NCBI RefSeq assembly: GCF_008974265.1
Contig: NZ_BKZW01000001.1
Coordinates: 2,418,001 to 2,482,000 of the forward strand
Direction: 5' to 3'
Length of the DNA stretch: 64,000 nucleotides
Source of the DNA: Dictyobacter vulcani
Lineage (GTDB): Bacteria; Chloroflexota; Ktedonobacteria; Ktedonobacterales; Ktedonobacteraceae
This document shows positions 15,543 through 25,411 of this stretch, in pieces. Both the position numbers and the translations under genes were made by a program. Positions within the stretch are counted from its first letter, which is position 1; each line of letters begins with the position of its first letter. The notes beneath the pieces were generated by a model. That model was not told the origin of the DNA. It searched no databases and worked only from the letters and a program-made list of their open reading frames with translations.

Positions 15543-17978
15543 CTAGCCTTGAATGTCCCAGATTTTAGCGTGGCTAAAGACGGCTGTGGTGATGGTATTG
15601 TCGGCAGTATCAACTCCGGTATCATTGCCTCCGGTGGCCATGACGCCAATATCTCCGGTGTCAAAGGGAGCACCGAATGGATCGGTGACTGTACTGACCT
15701 TTTGCTTGTTAAGGTAGAGAGAAATGCTCGTACCCTGCGCCACAACTGCCAGGACATTGGTAACGTTGTTGCCTTGTTTAAAGGTGGTCAGGGCCTGCTT
15801 ACCATTTTTGTAGCCATCTATATAGTTGATGCAGCCTATCGTGTAACATTTTTGTAGTGAGTAGTTGCCACTACCAAATATTTCAAAGAAATAGTATTGT
15901 TTGGTATCACTATTGGCACGGAAGATAATGCCGGCTCCGCTAAAACGCTGACCAATGTTGGTGATGTTCATATTAACCTGATAGGTAAAGTTGCTGTGAG
16001 GATGCTGCGGTAGAAAACAGGGCGTTGGTGCCAGGTTTGACCCGTCGACTTGATAGCCCTTGTCTGTGATGGTGCATTTTCCTCCAGTTACACCAGTTGG
16101 ATCAACGCCTTCTTGCCAGTTATTGCGGTTGTTGGTCAATGGATCATCCAGAACAAGTTTGCTGGTCCCGTTTGGAAGATACGTATTGGTCATGTCTATT
16201 TTGGCTTGCGCGGTCTGGGTGGCCTGGATAGATTGCTTTGCCTGTGCCGTTGCCAGGGCGTGAGAAGCGATACGGGTGGCTCTGGCATTTTGACGTTCGA
16301 GTGCCGTCTCGTGTGAACCATTGAACATTGAGATTGCGAAGATGCTGCCGATAATAAGTAGTATCACAAAGGCCACAATAATAATGTTCCTGGTACTGAG
16401 ATTAAATTTTGCTTTTGTTTGTGCTAGCGACCTGAAGGTGTTTTTACTGGAATTCGCCGCTGGTTGTTTGTCACCAGAATTGATAGCTCCCGGAAGTTGT
16501 CCGCTGCCTGTCAATGGTTTGGATTGAAAACCTGTTTCAGTCCTGTTCGCTTGAAAAGGCACTCCAGTAAAACTGGTTTGATTGGATGCCATAACTTTCC
16601 TGGTAGCTTCTGTGGAATGTATTGGTTTGGCGGGTGTTGGATGAATACCTGCGAGCGTCATATGGCTTCCCTGAGGAAGGGGACGTGATCCGCCTGACAG
16701 AGGTTGCGAGGATGAAGGCGTGGGCATATTAGCCTGTGATCCAGTTCCTGCCGGGAATATTGGCATATTTGTCTGGGATACCTGGCTGGGAGAGAACTGC
16801 CGCGCTGCCTGGCTGGGAGAGAACTGCCGTGCTGACTGGCTGGGAGAGAACTGCCGAGTTGTATTGGGATTGGCTGATGGCGCTGGAGGTTGAGCGGATA
16901 CCGGGTAGCCAGACATACTGGGCTGGGAATTAGCTCCGGGCGGGATGATACGTACGCCTGACAACGATTGGTGTGTGGTCGACGAGACATTGGGATTGGA
17001 TGCTGGAAACGTTGGTAGATTGGTCAGCGAGTTGGATTGCATTGGTGTTTTGTTTGGTTGGGCTGGCCGCGGAAATGCATTAGAGCGCCTGTCTGCAAGT
17101 AATCTTGCATCCATTGATGTACTGCTTCCCTTATGGCTGGCAGTTGCGCGCGAAGGATAATGTTGATTAGACATAGAGGCTTCTTCCAGGGCCTGGGCAA
17201 AGTCGCGTACATGTAAAAAGCGTTTCTGGGGATCTTTATCAAGCGCCTGCATCACTACCGCTGCAACTTGTTTTGATGTTTGCGGTGCTTTCTCAAATAT
17301 TGATGGAGGTGGTGCGAGGACCTGTTGACTGGCGACTTCAAAGAAAGAACCCTCAAATGGACAGGTACCTGTAAGCCATTCATAGGCGATGACGCCCAGC
17401 GCATATTGATCGCTGGCGGGACGTGGTTTTCCTTGTAGCTGTTCCGGAGCCATATATGCGGCGGTGCCAGCGGTCTCGGTTGGTGAGCGGGAGATAGTAT
17501 TGTATGCGATTAAGGCCAGCCCAAAATCTGCCAGTAAGATTTCATCGTTCGTGCTTAAAAGCATATTTTCGGGTTTGACATCGCGATGGACGAGTTTTTT
17601 ATCATGCCCGTATTGTAGTGCCGCCGCTGTTTGCTTGATGTATGGGACAAGCATAGCCGCTGGCAGTGGACTACCTTGCAGGAAGCGTTGCCGAAACGTT
17701 CCACGTGGAGCATAGTCCATGACCAGGAAAGGAGTATTATCCTGGACGCCGAAGTCGAGCACACGGATGATTGAAGGATGGACCAGATGCGCAATGGTCC
17801 GGGCTTCATTGAGAAAGTTTTGAATGCTGCTTTCTCCCAGGCGAACCTGCAGAATTTTGATCGCAGCCTGGGTGCGCAGGTGGATATGTTCGCCCAGATA
17901 GACGTCGGCGAATCCTCCTTGCCCAAGTAAACGTAATAATTTATAATTACCTAATTGTTGACCAATGCGGTCTTCCAT
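15543..17978 (-). CDS. Membrane Ser/Thr protein kinase with extracellular sensor
   Basis: 811 residues from the ATG at 17978, which has AAGGAG six bases upstream. Residues ~15-275 are a eukaryotic-type kinase: LLGQGGFADVYLGEH loop, AIKIL lysine, VHRDVKPEN catalytic loop, ADFGLA, MAPEQ. Then ~250 residues rich in Ser, Pro, Gln and Asn, including three near-identical 9-residue repeats around ARQFSPSQ. A single membrane helix follows (NIIIVAFVILLIIGSIFAISMF), then an outside beta-sandwich of the LamG/DUF1080 type (LVLDDPLTNNRNNWQEG...GAGIIFRANS). The protein probably senses a carbohydrate or wall ligand outside and phosphorylates proteins inside. It is divergent from the repeat-rich surface protein gene at 18242. 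Confidence 0.93.
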   Translation of the reverse strand: MEDRIGQQLGNYKLLRLLGQGGFADVYLGEHIHLRTQAAIKILQVRLGESSIQNFLNEARTIAHLVHPSIIRVLDFGVQDNTPFLVMDYAPRGTFRQRFLQGSPLPAAMLVPYIKQTAAALQYGHDKKLVHRDVKPENMLLSTNDEILLADFGLALIAYNTISRSPTETAGTAAYMAPEQLQGKPRPASDQYALGVIAYEWLTGTCPFEGSFFEVASQQVLAPPPSIFEKAPQTSKQVAAVVMQALDKDPQKRFLHVRDFAQALEEASMSNQHYPSRATASHKGSSTSMDARLLADRRSNAFPRPAQPNKTPMQSNSLTNLPTFPASNPNVSSTTHQSLSGVRIIPPGANSQPSMSGYPVSAQPPAPSANPNTTRQFSPSQSARQFSPSQAARQFSPSQVSQTNMPIFPAGTGSQANMPTPSSSQPLSGGSRPLPQGSHMTLAGIHPTPAKPIHSTEATRKVMASNQTSFTGVPFQANRTETGFQSKPLTGSGQLPGAINSGDKQPAANSSKNTFRSLAQTKAKFNLSTRNIIIVAFVILLIIGSIFAISMFNGSHETALERQNARATRIASHALATAQAKQSIQATQTAQAKIDMTNTYLPNGTSKLVLDDPLTNNRNNWQEGVDPTGVTGGKCTITDKGYQVDGSNLAPTPCFLPQHPHSNFTYQVNMNITNIGQRFSGAGIIFRANSDTKQYYFFEIFGSGNYSLQKCYTIGCINYIDGYKNGKQALTTFKQGNNVTNVLAVVAQGTSISLYLNKQKVSTVTDPFGAPFDTGDIGVMATGGNDTGVDTADNTITTAVFSHAKIWDIQG
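16781..16861. repeat. Three tandem 27-bp repeats in kinase linker
   Basis: Units at 16781, 16808 and 16835 share TGGCTGGGAGAGAACTGCCG and encode three copies of a nine-residue QFSPSQ-type repeat on the minus strand. High nucleotide identity implies recent expansion of the disordered linker. Confidence 0.9.
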
Positions 17979-18161
17979 ACATATCTCCTTCGGCGCGTCA
18001 CACATGATTGTCGTCTCATCCTACTATAAAACGAATTTGTCACCAGTTAGTAGCTCATCCGTTATATATGCAGTACGTAAAGGCTATCTTATTCCACATA
18101 GGTGTTATTCGGATAGATAATATGCGATTTTTGTCCATTTGGTGCGTTATGATAAGTAGAG

Positions 18162-18190
18162 TTGACAGTGTTCATCTTCTTCCGTACACT
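18162..18190 (+). promoter_or_regulatory. Sigma-70-type promoter
   Basis: TTGACA at 18162-18167, 17-base spacer, TACACT at 18185-18190, about 50 bases upstream of the start at 18242. It lies in the 263-base divergent region shared with the kinase gene. Confidence 0.7.
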
Positions 18191-18241
18191 TCATATATAG
18201 GGCTGCGTGCCTTTTAATGTGAGGTAAGGGGGCGACAACTT

Positions 18242-21200
18242 TTGAATAAAATGTATTGTCCACACTGTTCTGCGCCATTGCCTAAGAAAACATCTGCGTA
18301 TTGTGCTTTGTGTGGTGAGGCTTTTTTGCCCACCATGGCATTTGATGATGCTCTCGATGTCACTGAGGCTGTTACCAGACATGGAAGTTCAGCTCCTGCG
18401 TTTCATACTCATGGTGAGGGATTTTCGCCTGTGCAGGAAGATGTGGACCAGATAAACACACAGAAATACCCGCGCCCTTTGCCGTCTTCGCACTCTCTAC
18501 TCTATGGAACGAGTGAGGAGTCACGTCGTCAACTTACCTGGCAAAAAGTAGTTGAAACCCCCCGCCGACCAATGCCTACTTATCCGCCACGGCCTCCCTT
18601 GCCGCCTCAGTCTTTGCCGATCTTACGCCATATTCCTTATGGCTGGTTTGTTATTCCCCGAATGCTATTTGGGCCTAGATTAATATTCTGGGTCTCGCTG
18701 GTTCTGGTGTTGCTCTTAATTGGTGGTGGCACATTGGGAATGGTTGAGGCTTTTAAAAATAGTTCGGATGCCACTGGACTGCCCTCGGGACCCAGCCTGC
18801 AGGTGAGTCCATCAAGTGCTGATCTGGGGACTATTTTGTCCCTGAGTGGTACGGGTCTGTCTCCTCGTACGCAAATCGGCCTCTTTCGCGATAATGCCAT
18901 TCCTATTATGGATACCAATAATGCCGCTGCTCTTTTTACAGATGATGATGGGGCGATCAATGATACGGTAATTATTGGTTCGGATTGGGGTGGGGGTCTG
19001 CATACCATCACCTTAGAGGATGCACATACCCATCGCTATATCTCTACTCCTGTACAGGTGACGGGCAATATTGGACCATTGCGGCCCGCTCATTTCAAAA
19101 TATCTGCTGATGCCATTGATTTTACGGCTGGAGATCAAGCGACCAATACATTAAAGAAGATCTCATTATCAAATAGTGGGGCCGGCCAGATAGCCTGGCA
19201 GGCGACAACTACTCAGCCCTGGTTAATGTTGAGTCCTCCGAGTGGCATGCTGTCGAGCGATATGCCACCAACCGATATAATAGTGGCCGCCACGCGTGCG
19301 AACTTACAACCCGGAGATTATGCTGCTCAGGTGGTCTTTTCTTCCAGCGCAGGTGATCTCCGTGTGCCAGTTAAGATGCAAGTCTTGCCACTAGAAGCCA
19401 GTCACCAACCTGTGCTGCAATTATCACCAGCCGTGCTTTCGTTTACCGGTACCGATGGTGGTAAGAATCCTGATCCACAGGCCATTACGGTCAGTAATCC
19501 AGGTGCGCTCCCGTTGAATTGGAAGGCCGCTGCGGATGTACCATGGCTAAAGGTTGAGCCACAAAATGATCAGGTCCAACCATCTATGAGCTCATCCGCA
19601 ACCGTGAACATTGATACCAGTTCGCTCTTACCGGGAACCCATAGTGCCCATCTGACCTTTAAGGCCACCGGACCTGATGCGGTGCTCCACAGTCCTCAGA
19701 CTGTCTATGTTAGTGTGACGATTACCCCTAACTGTGGAGTACTTGTCTCGCCGGGATTGCTGAATTTGTCCAGTACGCAGCAGCAAGGCCGGGTTTCGCA
19801 AGCGCTTTCTCTGGGTCAAACTGCCAGCTGTTCTGGCTCCGTGGCCTGGAAAGCAAAGAGCAATACCAGCTGGCTGACAATTGATCAGAGTCAGGGAAAG
19901 ACCCCTTCATCCCCGTCTGTTACTGCAAATGTTGCGACATTAAGTCCGGGTACGTACAATGGCTCGATTACGTTTACGTCTGGTCATGGTAGTCAGGTAT
20001 TGCTGGTCAGTTTGAGTGTGTTGCCAGCTAATGCCCCGGTTTTGAGTCTGGGTCTCTCAAATTTCTCTTTTAGCGCCAATGCTGGCGGCAGTAATCCACC
20101 TGCTCAACAACTCGTCCTGACGAACACAGGTGGGACCGCACTTTCCTGGTCGGCGTCTGCCGCCGCACTTTCCGGGGGATCCTGGCTTTCTTTGGATAAA
20201 ACTACAGGACAACTGGGCGCGCATCAATCGACGACGGTAAGAGTACAGGCGGGCTTGCTGAATACATTGACCGCGAATACCTATACTGGAATGATCCGTA
20301 TCTCTGCTGTCGATGCGTCAGGTCATCCGCTGTCAAAGAATGCGCAGGTTGTGCCGGTGAGTTTTGCGGTTGGCGCTGCCTGTTCTCTGCAGGTGCCTGC
20401 TCAGGCATTAACTTTCTATGGATATGCAGGTCAGGCCAATGGAAGGGTGCAAAATAATGCCAAAACTACCCAGGCGCTGACTATGACGGCGGGTAGCTCA
20501 TGTAAGCAGGCTTTGAATTGGAAGGCAAGTGTGAGTACCCTTGCTGGCGGCTCCTGGCTCCATGTCGCGCCGGCTACGGGACGACTGGCTCCAAATGCGT
20601 CGGCGGCAACGCAGGTGAGCGTGTCTTTGACAGGAATGAAGGCAGGAACCTATGCTGGCAAGCTACAGATTGTGGCTATGGATAGTGGCAATCAGAATAA
20701 AGTCCTGAATACTCAGACCATTGATATCTATCTGAATGTGCAGCCGCCATGTACGTTGCAAGCGCCTTCCGTGCCATCTTTGAATTTCTCTACGCCGGGA
20801 AACGTTGCATCTGCTACACAGACCATCAAAATCGGTGTCATCGGGACCTGTGCGGGTGGCAATGTTTCAATTGTGCCTACCACCGTTTCTTTATTGACGA
20901 AACCCTGGTTGACGATTTCGCCCGCAAGTGCTGTGATTCAAAGTGGTGGTAGTGCTACTTTTACCGTGACTGCGAATACAGCTGGACTGGCCAGGGGCAG
21001 TCAATACACCAGTTCAGTCTCTTTTGCGGCCCTGGATGCGGGTATCGCGATTGTGGGGAGTCCTCAGTCTCTTCCGGTTAGCCTGAGTCTGGGTGGGACC
21101 CCTAAGCTTACGGTGGGTCCTTCGACGTTAAATGTGAATGTTTTACCTGGCAAGGCGACACAACCGATTGCCATCAACAATGAGGGAGACGCGGCCCTGG

Positions 21201-21940
21201 ATTGGACGGCGTCGTTACAGGCTGGCACGGCTGCCTATTTTTCGCTCTCGAATTCTGCGGGCCAACATTTAGCGGCTGGTAGCAGTACTACCATTGCCCT
21301 ATTGATGGATACGACCAATGCCGCGCCTGACAATTATGTCGCCAATGTTCTGGTCAGCGCTACCAATAGTGTGACTGGAGAAGATGCTGGTAGTGTGAAG
21401 CTTCCTGTCACGATTACTGTCGTCGCTCCCCCGGCTATGCAGATTGATCGCACGCGTCTTGATTTTAATGCTATCGAGGGGAATGATCCTGCCGATCAGT
21501 CCATCACGATTAGTAACAGTGGTGGTGGCACGATTAACTGGACCGCTTCTGCTCCTGATCAAGCCTGGTTGAAGCTGGGCTCTAGCACAGGAGTCGCGAA
21601 TGGCAGTACTACTTCAACGCTGGTCTTCAAGGTCAGTACGAGTGGCTTGACCGCAAGCACGCAGGCGTATACTGCATCTGTGCTGCTTACACCATCGTCA
21701 GGTAATGCTGTCACGATCCTGGTGAATTTGACTCTGAGCTCGCCCCCCCCGCAGCCTGATCCTACTCAGCCGCCAGCTGGAACTCCGCAGGCACAGATTA
21801 CGCCCACTGTGCCTGTGACCTATGCAGCAACCCCTACTATCATAGCTTTTACTACCCCCATAGCGATCCAGTCACCCGCTGGCTCACTCCAGACGCCTGC
21901 TTCGCGTCCCTTGATTAGTAATGGAACGAAAAAACGCTAA
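18242..21940 (+). CDS. Large surface protein with zinc ribbon and BACON-like repeats
   Basis: 1232 residues. The TTG start at 18242 lies ten bases after GGGGG; an ATG three codons later is the alternative. Residues ~5-25 are a zinc ribbon (CPHCSAPLPKKTSAYCALC). A Pro-rich cytoplasmic stretch and one membrane helix (LIFWVSLVLVLLLIGGGTLGMV, ~residue 160) follow. The outside part has about eight Ig-like units of ~90-100 residues, each marked by a W-L-x-V/I-x-P-x-S/T-G motif (PWLMLSPPSG, SWLTIDQSQG, SWLSLDKTTG, SWLHVAPATG, PWLTISPAS, AWLKLGSSTG), as in BACON or ASH-type domains. The tail is Pro/Thr-rich. Adhesion or polysaccharide contact is inferred. Confidence 0.85.
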   Translation: MNKMYCPHCSAPLPKKTSAYCALCGEAFLPTMAFDDALDVTEAVTRHGSSAPAFHTHGEGFSPVQEDVDQINTQKYPRPLPSSHSLLYGTSEESRRQLTWQKVVETPRRPMPTYPPRPPLPPQSLPILRHIPYGWFVIPRMLFGPRLIFWVSLVLVLLLIGGGTLGMVEAFKNSSDATGLPSGPSLQVSPSSADLGTILSLSGTGLSPRTQIGLFRDNAIPIMDTNNAAALFTDDDGAINDTVIIGSDWGGGLHTITLEDAHTHRYISTPVQVTGNIGPLRPAHFKISADAIDFTAGDQATNTLKKISLSNSGAGQIAWQATTTQPWLMLSPPSGMLSSDMPPTDIIVAATRANLQPGDYAAQVVFSSSAGDLRVPVKMQVLPLEASHQPVLQLSPAVLSFTGTDGGKNPDPQAITVSNPGALPLNWKAAADVPWLKVEPQNDQVQPSMSSSATVNIDTSSLLPGTHSAHLTFKATGPDAVLHSPQTVYVSVTITPNCGVLVSPGLLNLSSTQQQGRVSQALSLGQTASCSGSVAWKAKSNTSWLTIDQSQGKTPSSPSVTANVATLSPGTYNGSITFTSGHGSQVLLVSLSVLPANAPVLSLGLSNFSFSANAGGSNPPAQQLVLTNTGGTALSWSASAAALSGGSWLSLDKTTGQLGAHQSTTVRVQAGLLNTLTANTYTGMIRISAVDASGHPLSKNAQVVPVSFAVGAACSLQVPAQALTFYGYAGQANGRVQNNAKTTQALTMTAGSSCKQALNWKASVSTLAGGSWLHVAPATGRLAPNASAATQVSVSLTGMKAGTYAGKLQIVAMDSGNQNKVLNTQTIDIYLNVQPPCTLQAPSVPSLNFSTPGNVASATQTIKIGVIGTCAGGNVSIVPTTVSLLTKPWLTISPASAVIQSGGSATFTVTANTAGLARGSQYTSSVSFAALDAGIAIVGSPQSLPVSLSLGGTPKLTVGPSTLNVNVLPGKATQPIAINNEGDAALDWTASLQAGTAAYFSLSNSAGQHLAAGSSTTIALLMDTTNAAPDNYVANVLVSATNSVTGEDAGSVKLPVTITVVAPPAMQIDRTRLDFNAIEGNDPADQSITISNSGGGTINWTASAPDQAWLKLGSSTGVANGSTTSTLVFKVSTSGLTASTQAYTASVLLTPSSGNAVTILVNLTLSSPPPQPDPTQPPAGTPQAQITPTVPVTYAATPTIIAFTTPIAIQSPAGSLQTPASRPLISNGTKKR

Positions 21941-22060
21941 GGCATCAAGATGAGAAAATGTAACTGATCAAGATTTCTGGAGGGTTGCTGACGTTCCTCA
22001 GAGATCCTGTATAGCAAAGAATAATAAGATAGAGAAAGAGTGAGGCGTGGGCCGATATAT

Positions 22061-22261
22061 CTAATCTGGAACAAATAAGCTCACAATCAGAAGCAAAATA
22101 CCAAGAGCAAGACTAATTCCTAATATCGCAAGAGCGTAGACAACCACAGCAAAACGTTGCAAGTCAAGAGAACCAGGGAGTCGAATAGCTAGATAGATGA
22201 TCGATATGATTATGCCTGAGAGGATAACTCCAAGGCCCGAGCGAAAGAGAAATGTTTTCAT
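22061..22261 (-). CDS. Small membrane protein, two spans
   Basis: 66 residues with GGAGAAAG before the ATG. Two hydrophobic segments (FRSGLGVILSGIIISIIYLAI and VVVYALAILGISLALGILLLIVSLFV) make nearly the whole protein. No family is recognised. It lies 48 bases upstream of nfo on the same strand with reading order nfo after it is not possible; it is downstream of nfo, so nfo transcripts probably include it. Confidence 0.65.
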   Translation of the reverse strand: MKTFLFRSGLGVILSGIIISIIYLAIRLPGSLDLQRFAVVVYALAILGISLALGILLLIVSLFVPD

Positions 22262-22308
22262 CGAATCTTTCTCCAGAATGTTGCTCGAAGTTGTTGTAAA
22301 TATACCTG

Positions 22309-23193
22309 TTAACTTTCAGGCATGAGTGGGTAGCCTGCTAGCTCCCTGGCTTTGGCGATCTCTCCGCTATCATGGAGCCAGTCTTCTTTGCCTTGTTCAT
22401 CCAGTTTGATGGGTGTTTCCATGAGAACCGCCACATGGGCCAGGCGGGGATCCTGCAGGAGGGTGCGGAGTCCTTCTTGTCCGATAATGCCTTCGCCCAG
22501 CCGCGCATGCACATCGCGATGACTGCCAAGAGCTTTTTCGGTGTCGTTAAGGTGGAGGACCTTGAGGCGCTCTAATCCAAATGTGTCGCTACATTGTTGC
22601 AGCACATGCCGCGCCGCAGGAGTCGTGGAGATATCATGACCGGCTCCCCAGAGATGCGCAGTATCCAGACAGACACCGAGGCGCTCTTGATACTGTGGTA
22701 ATGCCGCCAGAACGGTGCTCAGATGCTCGAAGCTGTGTCCCAGTGAATTGCCAGCTCCGACATCATTCTCCAGCAGCAGCATGACCTCTTCAGGCGTCTC
22801 TGGCAGGATGCGTTCAATTGCCTGAATAATACGGGCTAATCCAGCCTCAATGCCAGCTCCACGATGGCTACCTGTATGGAAGACGATATAGCGGGCTCCC
22901 AGTAAGGATCCACGCTGGAGTGTCCAGGTTAATAAGGCAATCGATTTTTCCCAGATAATATCATCGGTTGTGCCCAGGTTAATCAGGTATGGAGCATGCA
23001 GCACCACAGGATCTAACTGGTGGATACGTGCGGCTTCGGCAAAGGCTGCGCATAGCTTTGCATCATCGGCTGGCGGTCGCCAACCGGTGGGATTACTGGC
23101 GAAAATCTGGATGGCTTCACAGCCAATCTCCCGGGCTGTCTGGGCAGCCTTAACCATCTTAGAATTTGTCGGCATATGGCGACCAATACGCAT
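22309..23193 (-). CDS. nfo: Deoxyribonuclease IV (AP endonuclease)
   Basis: 294 residues, full length, with AAGGAAC before the ATG at 23193. It is a TIM-barrel three-metal enzyme that cleaves abasic sites in base excision repair. Motifs: RIGRHMP start, CEAIQIFASNPTGW, VVLHAPYLINLGT, IVFHTGSHRGAG, LLLENDVGAGNSLG (Glu ligand), GVCLDTAHLWGAGHDI (Asp-His ligands), VLHLNDTEKALGSHRDVHARLGEG with the catalytic Asp and His ligands, and MET near the end. All metal ligands look present. The scpB gene lies 48 bases upstream on the same strand. Confidence 0.96.
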   Translation of the reverse strand: MRIGRHMPTNSKMVKAAQTAREIGCEAIQIFASNPTGWRPPADDAKLCAAFAEAARIHQLDPVVLHAPYLINLGTTDDIIWEKSIALLTWTLQRGSLLGARYIVFHTGSHRGAGIEAGLARIIQAIERILPETPEEVMLLLENDVGAGNSLGHSFEHLSTVLAALPQYQERLGVCLDTAHLWGAGHDISTTPAARHVLQQCSDTFGLERLKVLHLNDTEKALGSHRDVHARLGEGIIGQEGLRTLLQDPRLAHVAVLMETPIKLDEQGKEDWLHDSGEIAKARELAGYPLMPES

Positions 23194-23241
23194 GGATCTT
23201 TGTTCCTTATGTTATTTTTTATAATTCACGAATTTATCAAC

Positions 23242-23841
23242 TCACGGCTGCTTCTCTGTGTTTACCGCCGCCGCTTGCTCGGTCTCTGGCCTGGTTATCT
23301 GTACTCCTGGTAGCTCCTGTAAAGATGTCAGACCGAATTGCTGGAGGAAGTCTGTGGTGGTTGCAAAGAGGGCTGGACGACCAACGGTAGGGGCACGCCC
23401 AATCTCTTCAACCAGTCCCTGTTGAAGCAAACTGATCAACGCTCGATCGCTATTGACGCCACGGATCCCTTCGATCTGGCTCCGCGTGATTGGTTGTCGA
23501 TAAGCAATAACTGAGAGCGTTTCTAATGCTGCCGCAGTCAGCCTGGCAGATAGTGGGAGCCCTAGTAAAGCCGCCACATAGCGTGCATTCTCAGGCGCCG
23601 TCACCAGCTGAATCTGCTCTCCCAATTGTTGCAACCGGATCCCCCGGCGTTGCTGCGCCAGTTCAAGTGCTAATACCTGGAGTGCGTCATTTAATTGTTC
23701 ATCATTCAGCGCCAGCAACTTCCGCAGTTCGCTACGTTCCAGGGGCCTGCCTGCGACAAACAACAAACTCTCAATAGCGGCCGGAAACTCTTTGCGCCGC
23801 TCTTCTACCTGCTTATCCTCATCCCGCATCTGCTGTTCCAT
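23242..23841 (-). CDS. scpB: Segregation and condensation protein B
   Basis: 199 residues. Two winged-helix domains are typical of ScpB: AAIESLLFVAGRPLERSELRKLL, then LTAAALETLSVIAYRQPITRSQIEGIRGVNSD and GLVEEIGRAPTVGRPALFATTTDFLQQFGL. ScpB dimers join ScpA and SMC in the condensin complex that compacts and segregates the nucleoid. No strong ribosome site precedes the ATG at 23841. scpA is not in the window. Confidence 0.95.
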   Translation of the reverse strand: MEQQMRDEDKQVEERRKEFPAAIESLLFVAGRPLERSELRKLLALNDEQLNDALQVLALELAQQRRGIRLQQLGEQIQLVTAPENARYVAALLGLPLSARLTAAALETLSVIAYRQPITRSQIEGIRGVNSDRALISLLQQGLVEEIGRAPTVGRPALFATTTDFLQQFGLTSLQELPGVQITRPETEQAAAVNTEKQP

Positions 23842-24105
23842 TGTAAGGGAAAGTATATCACGCCAGACAAGCCATCCATGAGTTGAATCTCAAGCGTTAA
23901 ATTGATTGTAGGCTATATTATTGGTGTTCTTTTTTATAGAAAAGTGGTGCTTATAGCAAAAAAAAGTGGAAGTATCTAAACCTGTATCGTAACACTGGTT
24001 TTATGGGCAATATTGATATATTATTATTCATGTATGTATTGACCTATCTATGCTAATCAAAAAAATTCTGTAAGAACTTTTATTAAGCCTTCGGAAAGGA
24101 TGCCG

Positions 24106-25086
24106 ATGAACAAACAACTTTTGCACCGTTTTGGTGGTTTTGCTTTGCTCTTTCTGATCTTGAGTAGTGTGATGCTGGTTATGCAACCTGCCATCGCTCA
24201 AGCTGCCTCCTGGCCTGCTTACAGTCGCGGAAGCAATGGTGAAAATGTGCGGAGTCTGCAATATATGCTCCGTCAACATGGTTATAACATTGCCGCCGAT
24301 GGTGATTTTGGTCCAAATACTGAGTCTGCTGTCAGGAGTTTTCAGAGTTCTCATGGATTAGGAGTTGACGGTGTGGTTGGCTCGCAGACATGGCCACGAC
24401 TGATTGTGAACACGCAACAGGGGAGCAAAGGGAACGCGGTGTTCGCACTGCAACGCCAGCTTAACGCCCATGGTTTTAGTCTAAGTATTGATGGCGATTT
24501 CGGTTCTCATACAGGCGCGGCAGTCAGACAATACCAGAGTTCTCATGGTCTGACTGTGGATGGAGTTGCCGGACCCAATACCTGGCTTAGCCTATTGGGT
24601 GGCGGTAGCAATGGCGGAGGTGGTGGAGGTGGATCCTATAATGTGTCGCATAGCCCGACCATTTCTGCAGGTTTCATTAATCAGGTGCTGGCCTACTATG
24701 GTTCCCCGGCTCAGGGTACAGGACAGGCACTCTATAACTATGGGGTGTCCTATAATATTGATCCGGTTTACGCTCTGGCCTTCTTCCGCATTGAGAGTTC
24801 CTTTGGTAAAACCGGTGTTGCCCGTGTGACTAAATCTCTGGGCAATATCCGCTGTGCCTCGGGCTACACTTGTTACCAGGGGTTCCGCAAATATTCGAGC
24901 TGGGAAGCTGGCTATGCTGATTACTATAGCCTTATTCGCAACTATTATATTAATAGACGCGGCCTGACCACAGTCGATCAGATTGTGCCGGTTTATGCTC
25001 CTGCCAGTGAAAATAATGTGAGTAACTATATTCATGAGGTCAAAAAGGCTGTTGATACCTGGCGCGCTGGCCGCATCCAGGTTTGA
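24106..25086 (+). CDS. Secreted peptidoglycan-binding protein with lytic-type domain
   Basis: 326 residues from the ATG at 24106, preceded by GGAAAGG; an ATG six bases upstream is less well placed. A signal peptide covers residues 1-35 (FALLFLILSSVMLVMQPAIAQAA). Two PG_binding_1 modules follow (GENVRSLQYMLRQHGY...DGDFGPNTESAVRSFQ; GNAVFALQRQLNAHGF...DGDFGSHTGAAVRQYQ), then a Gly-rich linker. The C-terminal ~130 residues resemble a glucosaminidase or transglycosylase fold (YNIDPVYALAFFRIESSFGKTG with a candidate catalytic Glu). It acts outside the cell on wall material. The gene has its own terminator and no operon partner. Confidence 0.9.
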   Translation: MNKQLLHRFGGFALLFLILSSVMLVMQPAIAQAASWPAYSRGSNGENVRSLQYMLRQHGYNIAADGDFGPNTESAVRSFQSSHGLGVDGVVGSQTWPRLIVNTQQGSKGNAVFALQRQLNAHGFSLSIDGDFGSHTGAAVRQYQSSHGLTVDGVAGPNTWLSLLGGGSNGGGGGGGSYNVSHSPTISAGFINQVLAYYGSPAQGTGQALYNYGVSYNIDPVYALAFFRIESSFGKTGVARVTKSLGNIRCASGYTCYQGFRKYSSWEAGYADYYSLIRNYYINRRGLTTVDQIVPVYAPASENNVSNYIHEVKKAVDTWRAGRIQV

Positions 25087-25136
25087 TGCAGAACTCCAGT
25101 CTGAAACCCGTTTAACGTTATACTTTTCATGGTTAC

Positions 25137-25192
25137 AAAAAGAGAAGATAGACATACTTGCAATGAGGCAGGTCCATCTATCTTCTCTTTTT
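25137..25192 (+). terminator. Rho-independent terminator
   Basis: A 16-bp perfect stem: AAAAAGAGAAGATAGA at 25137-25152 with its complement at 25177-25192, ending in TTTTT. Confidence 0.9.
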
Positions 25193-25411
25193 GTTATCAA
25201 AATAGCGTACGGCAATTTTTAACTACTTAAATAAACGTATTACATATAATGACAATAAATTAATCATAGAACAGGATTGAGTGATTCATGTTGACTAATG
25301 TAATATAGAATGCTATAGTGATCTATGAAAAGTTCTTTAATCTGCGTTTACTTGTTGAGAGAAACGCAGGATGGACGTAGATATGTCGTAGTGTTGAATC
25401 AGGGAGGGAAT

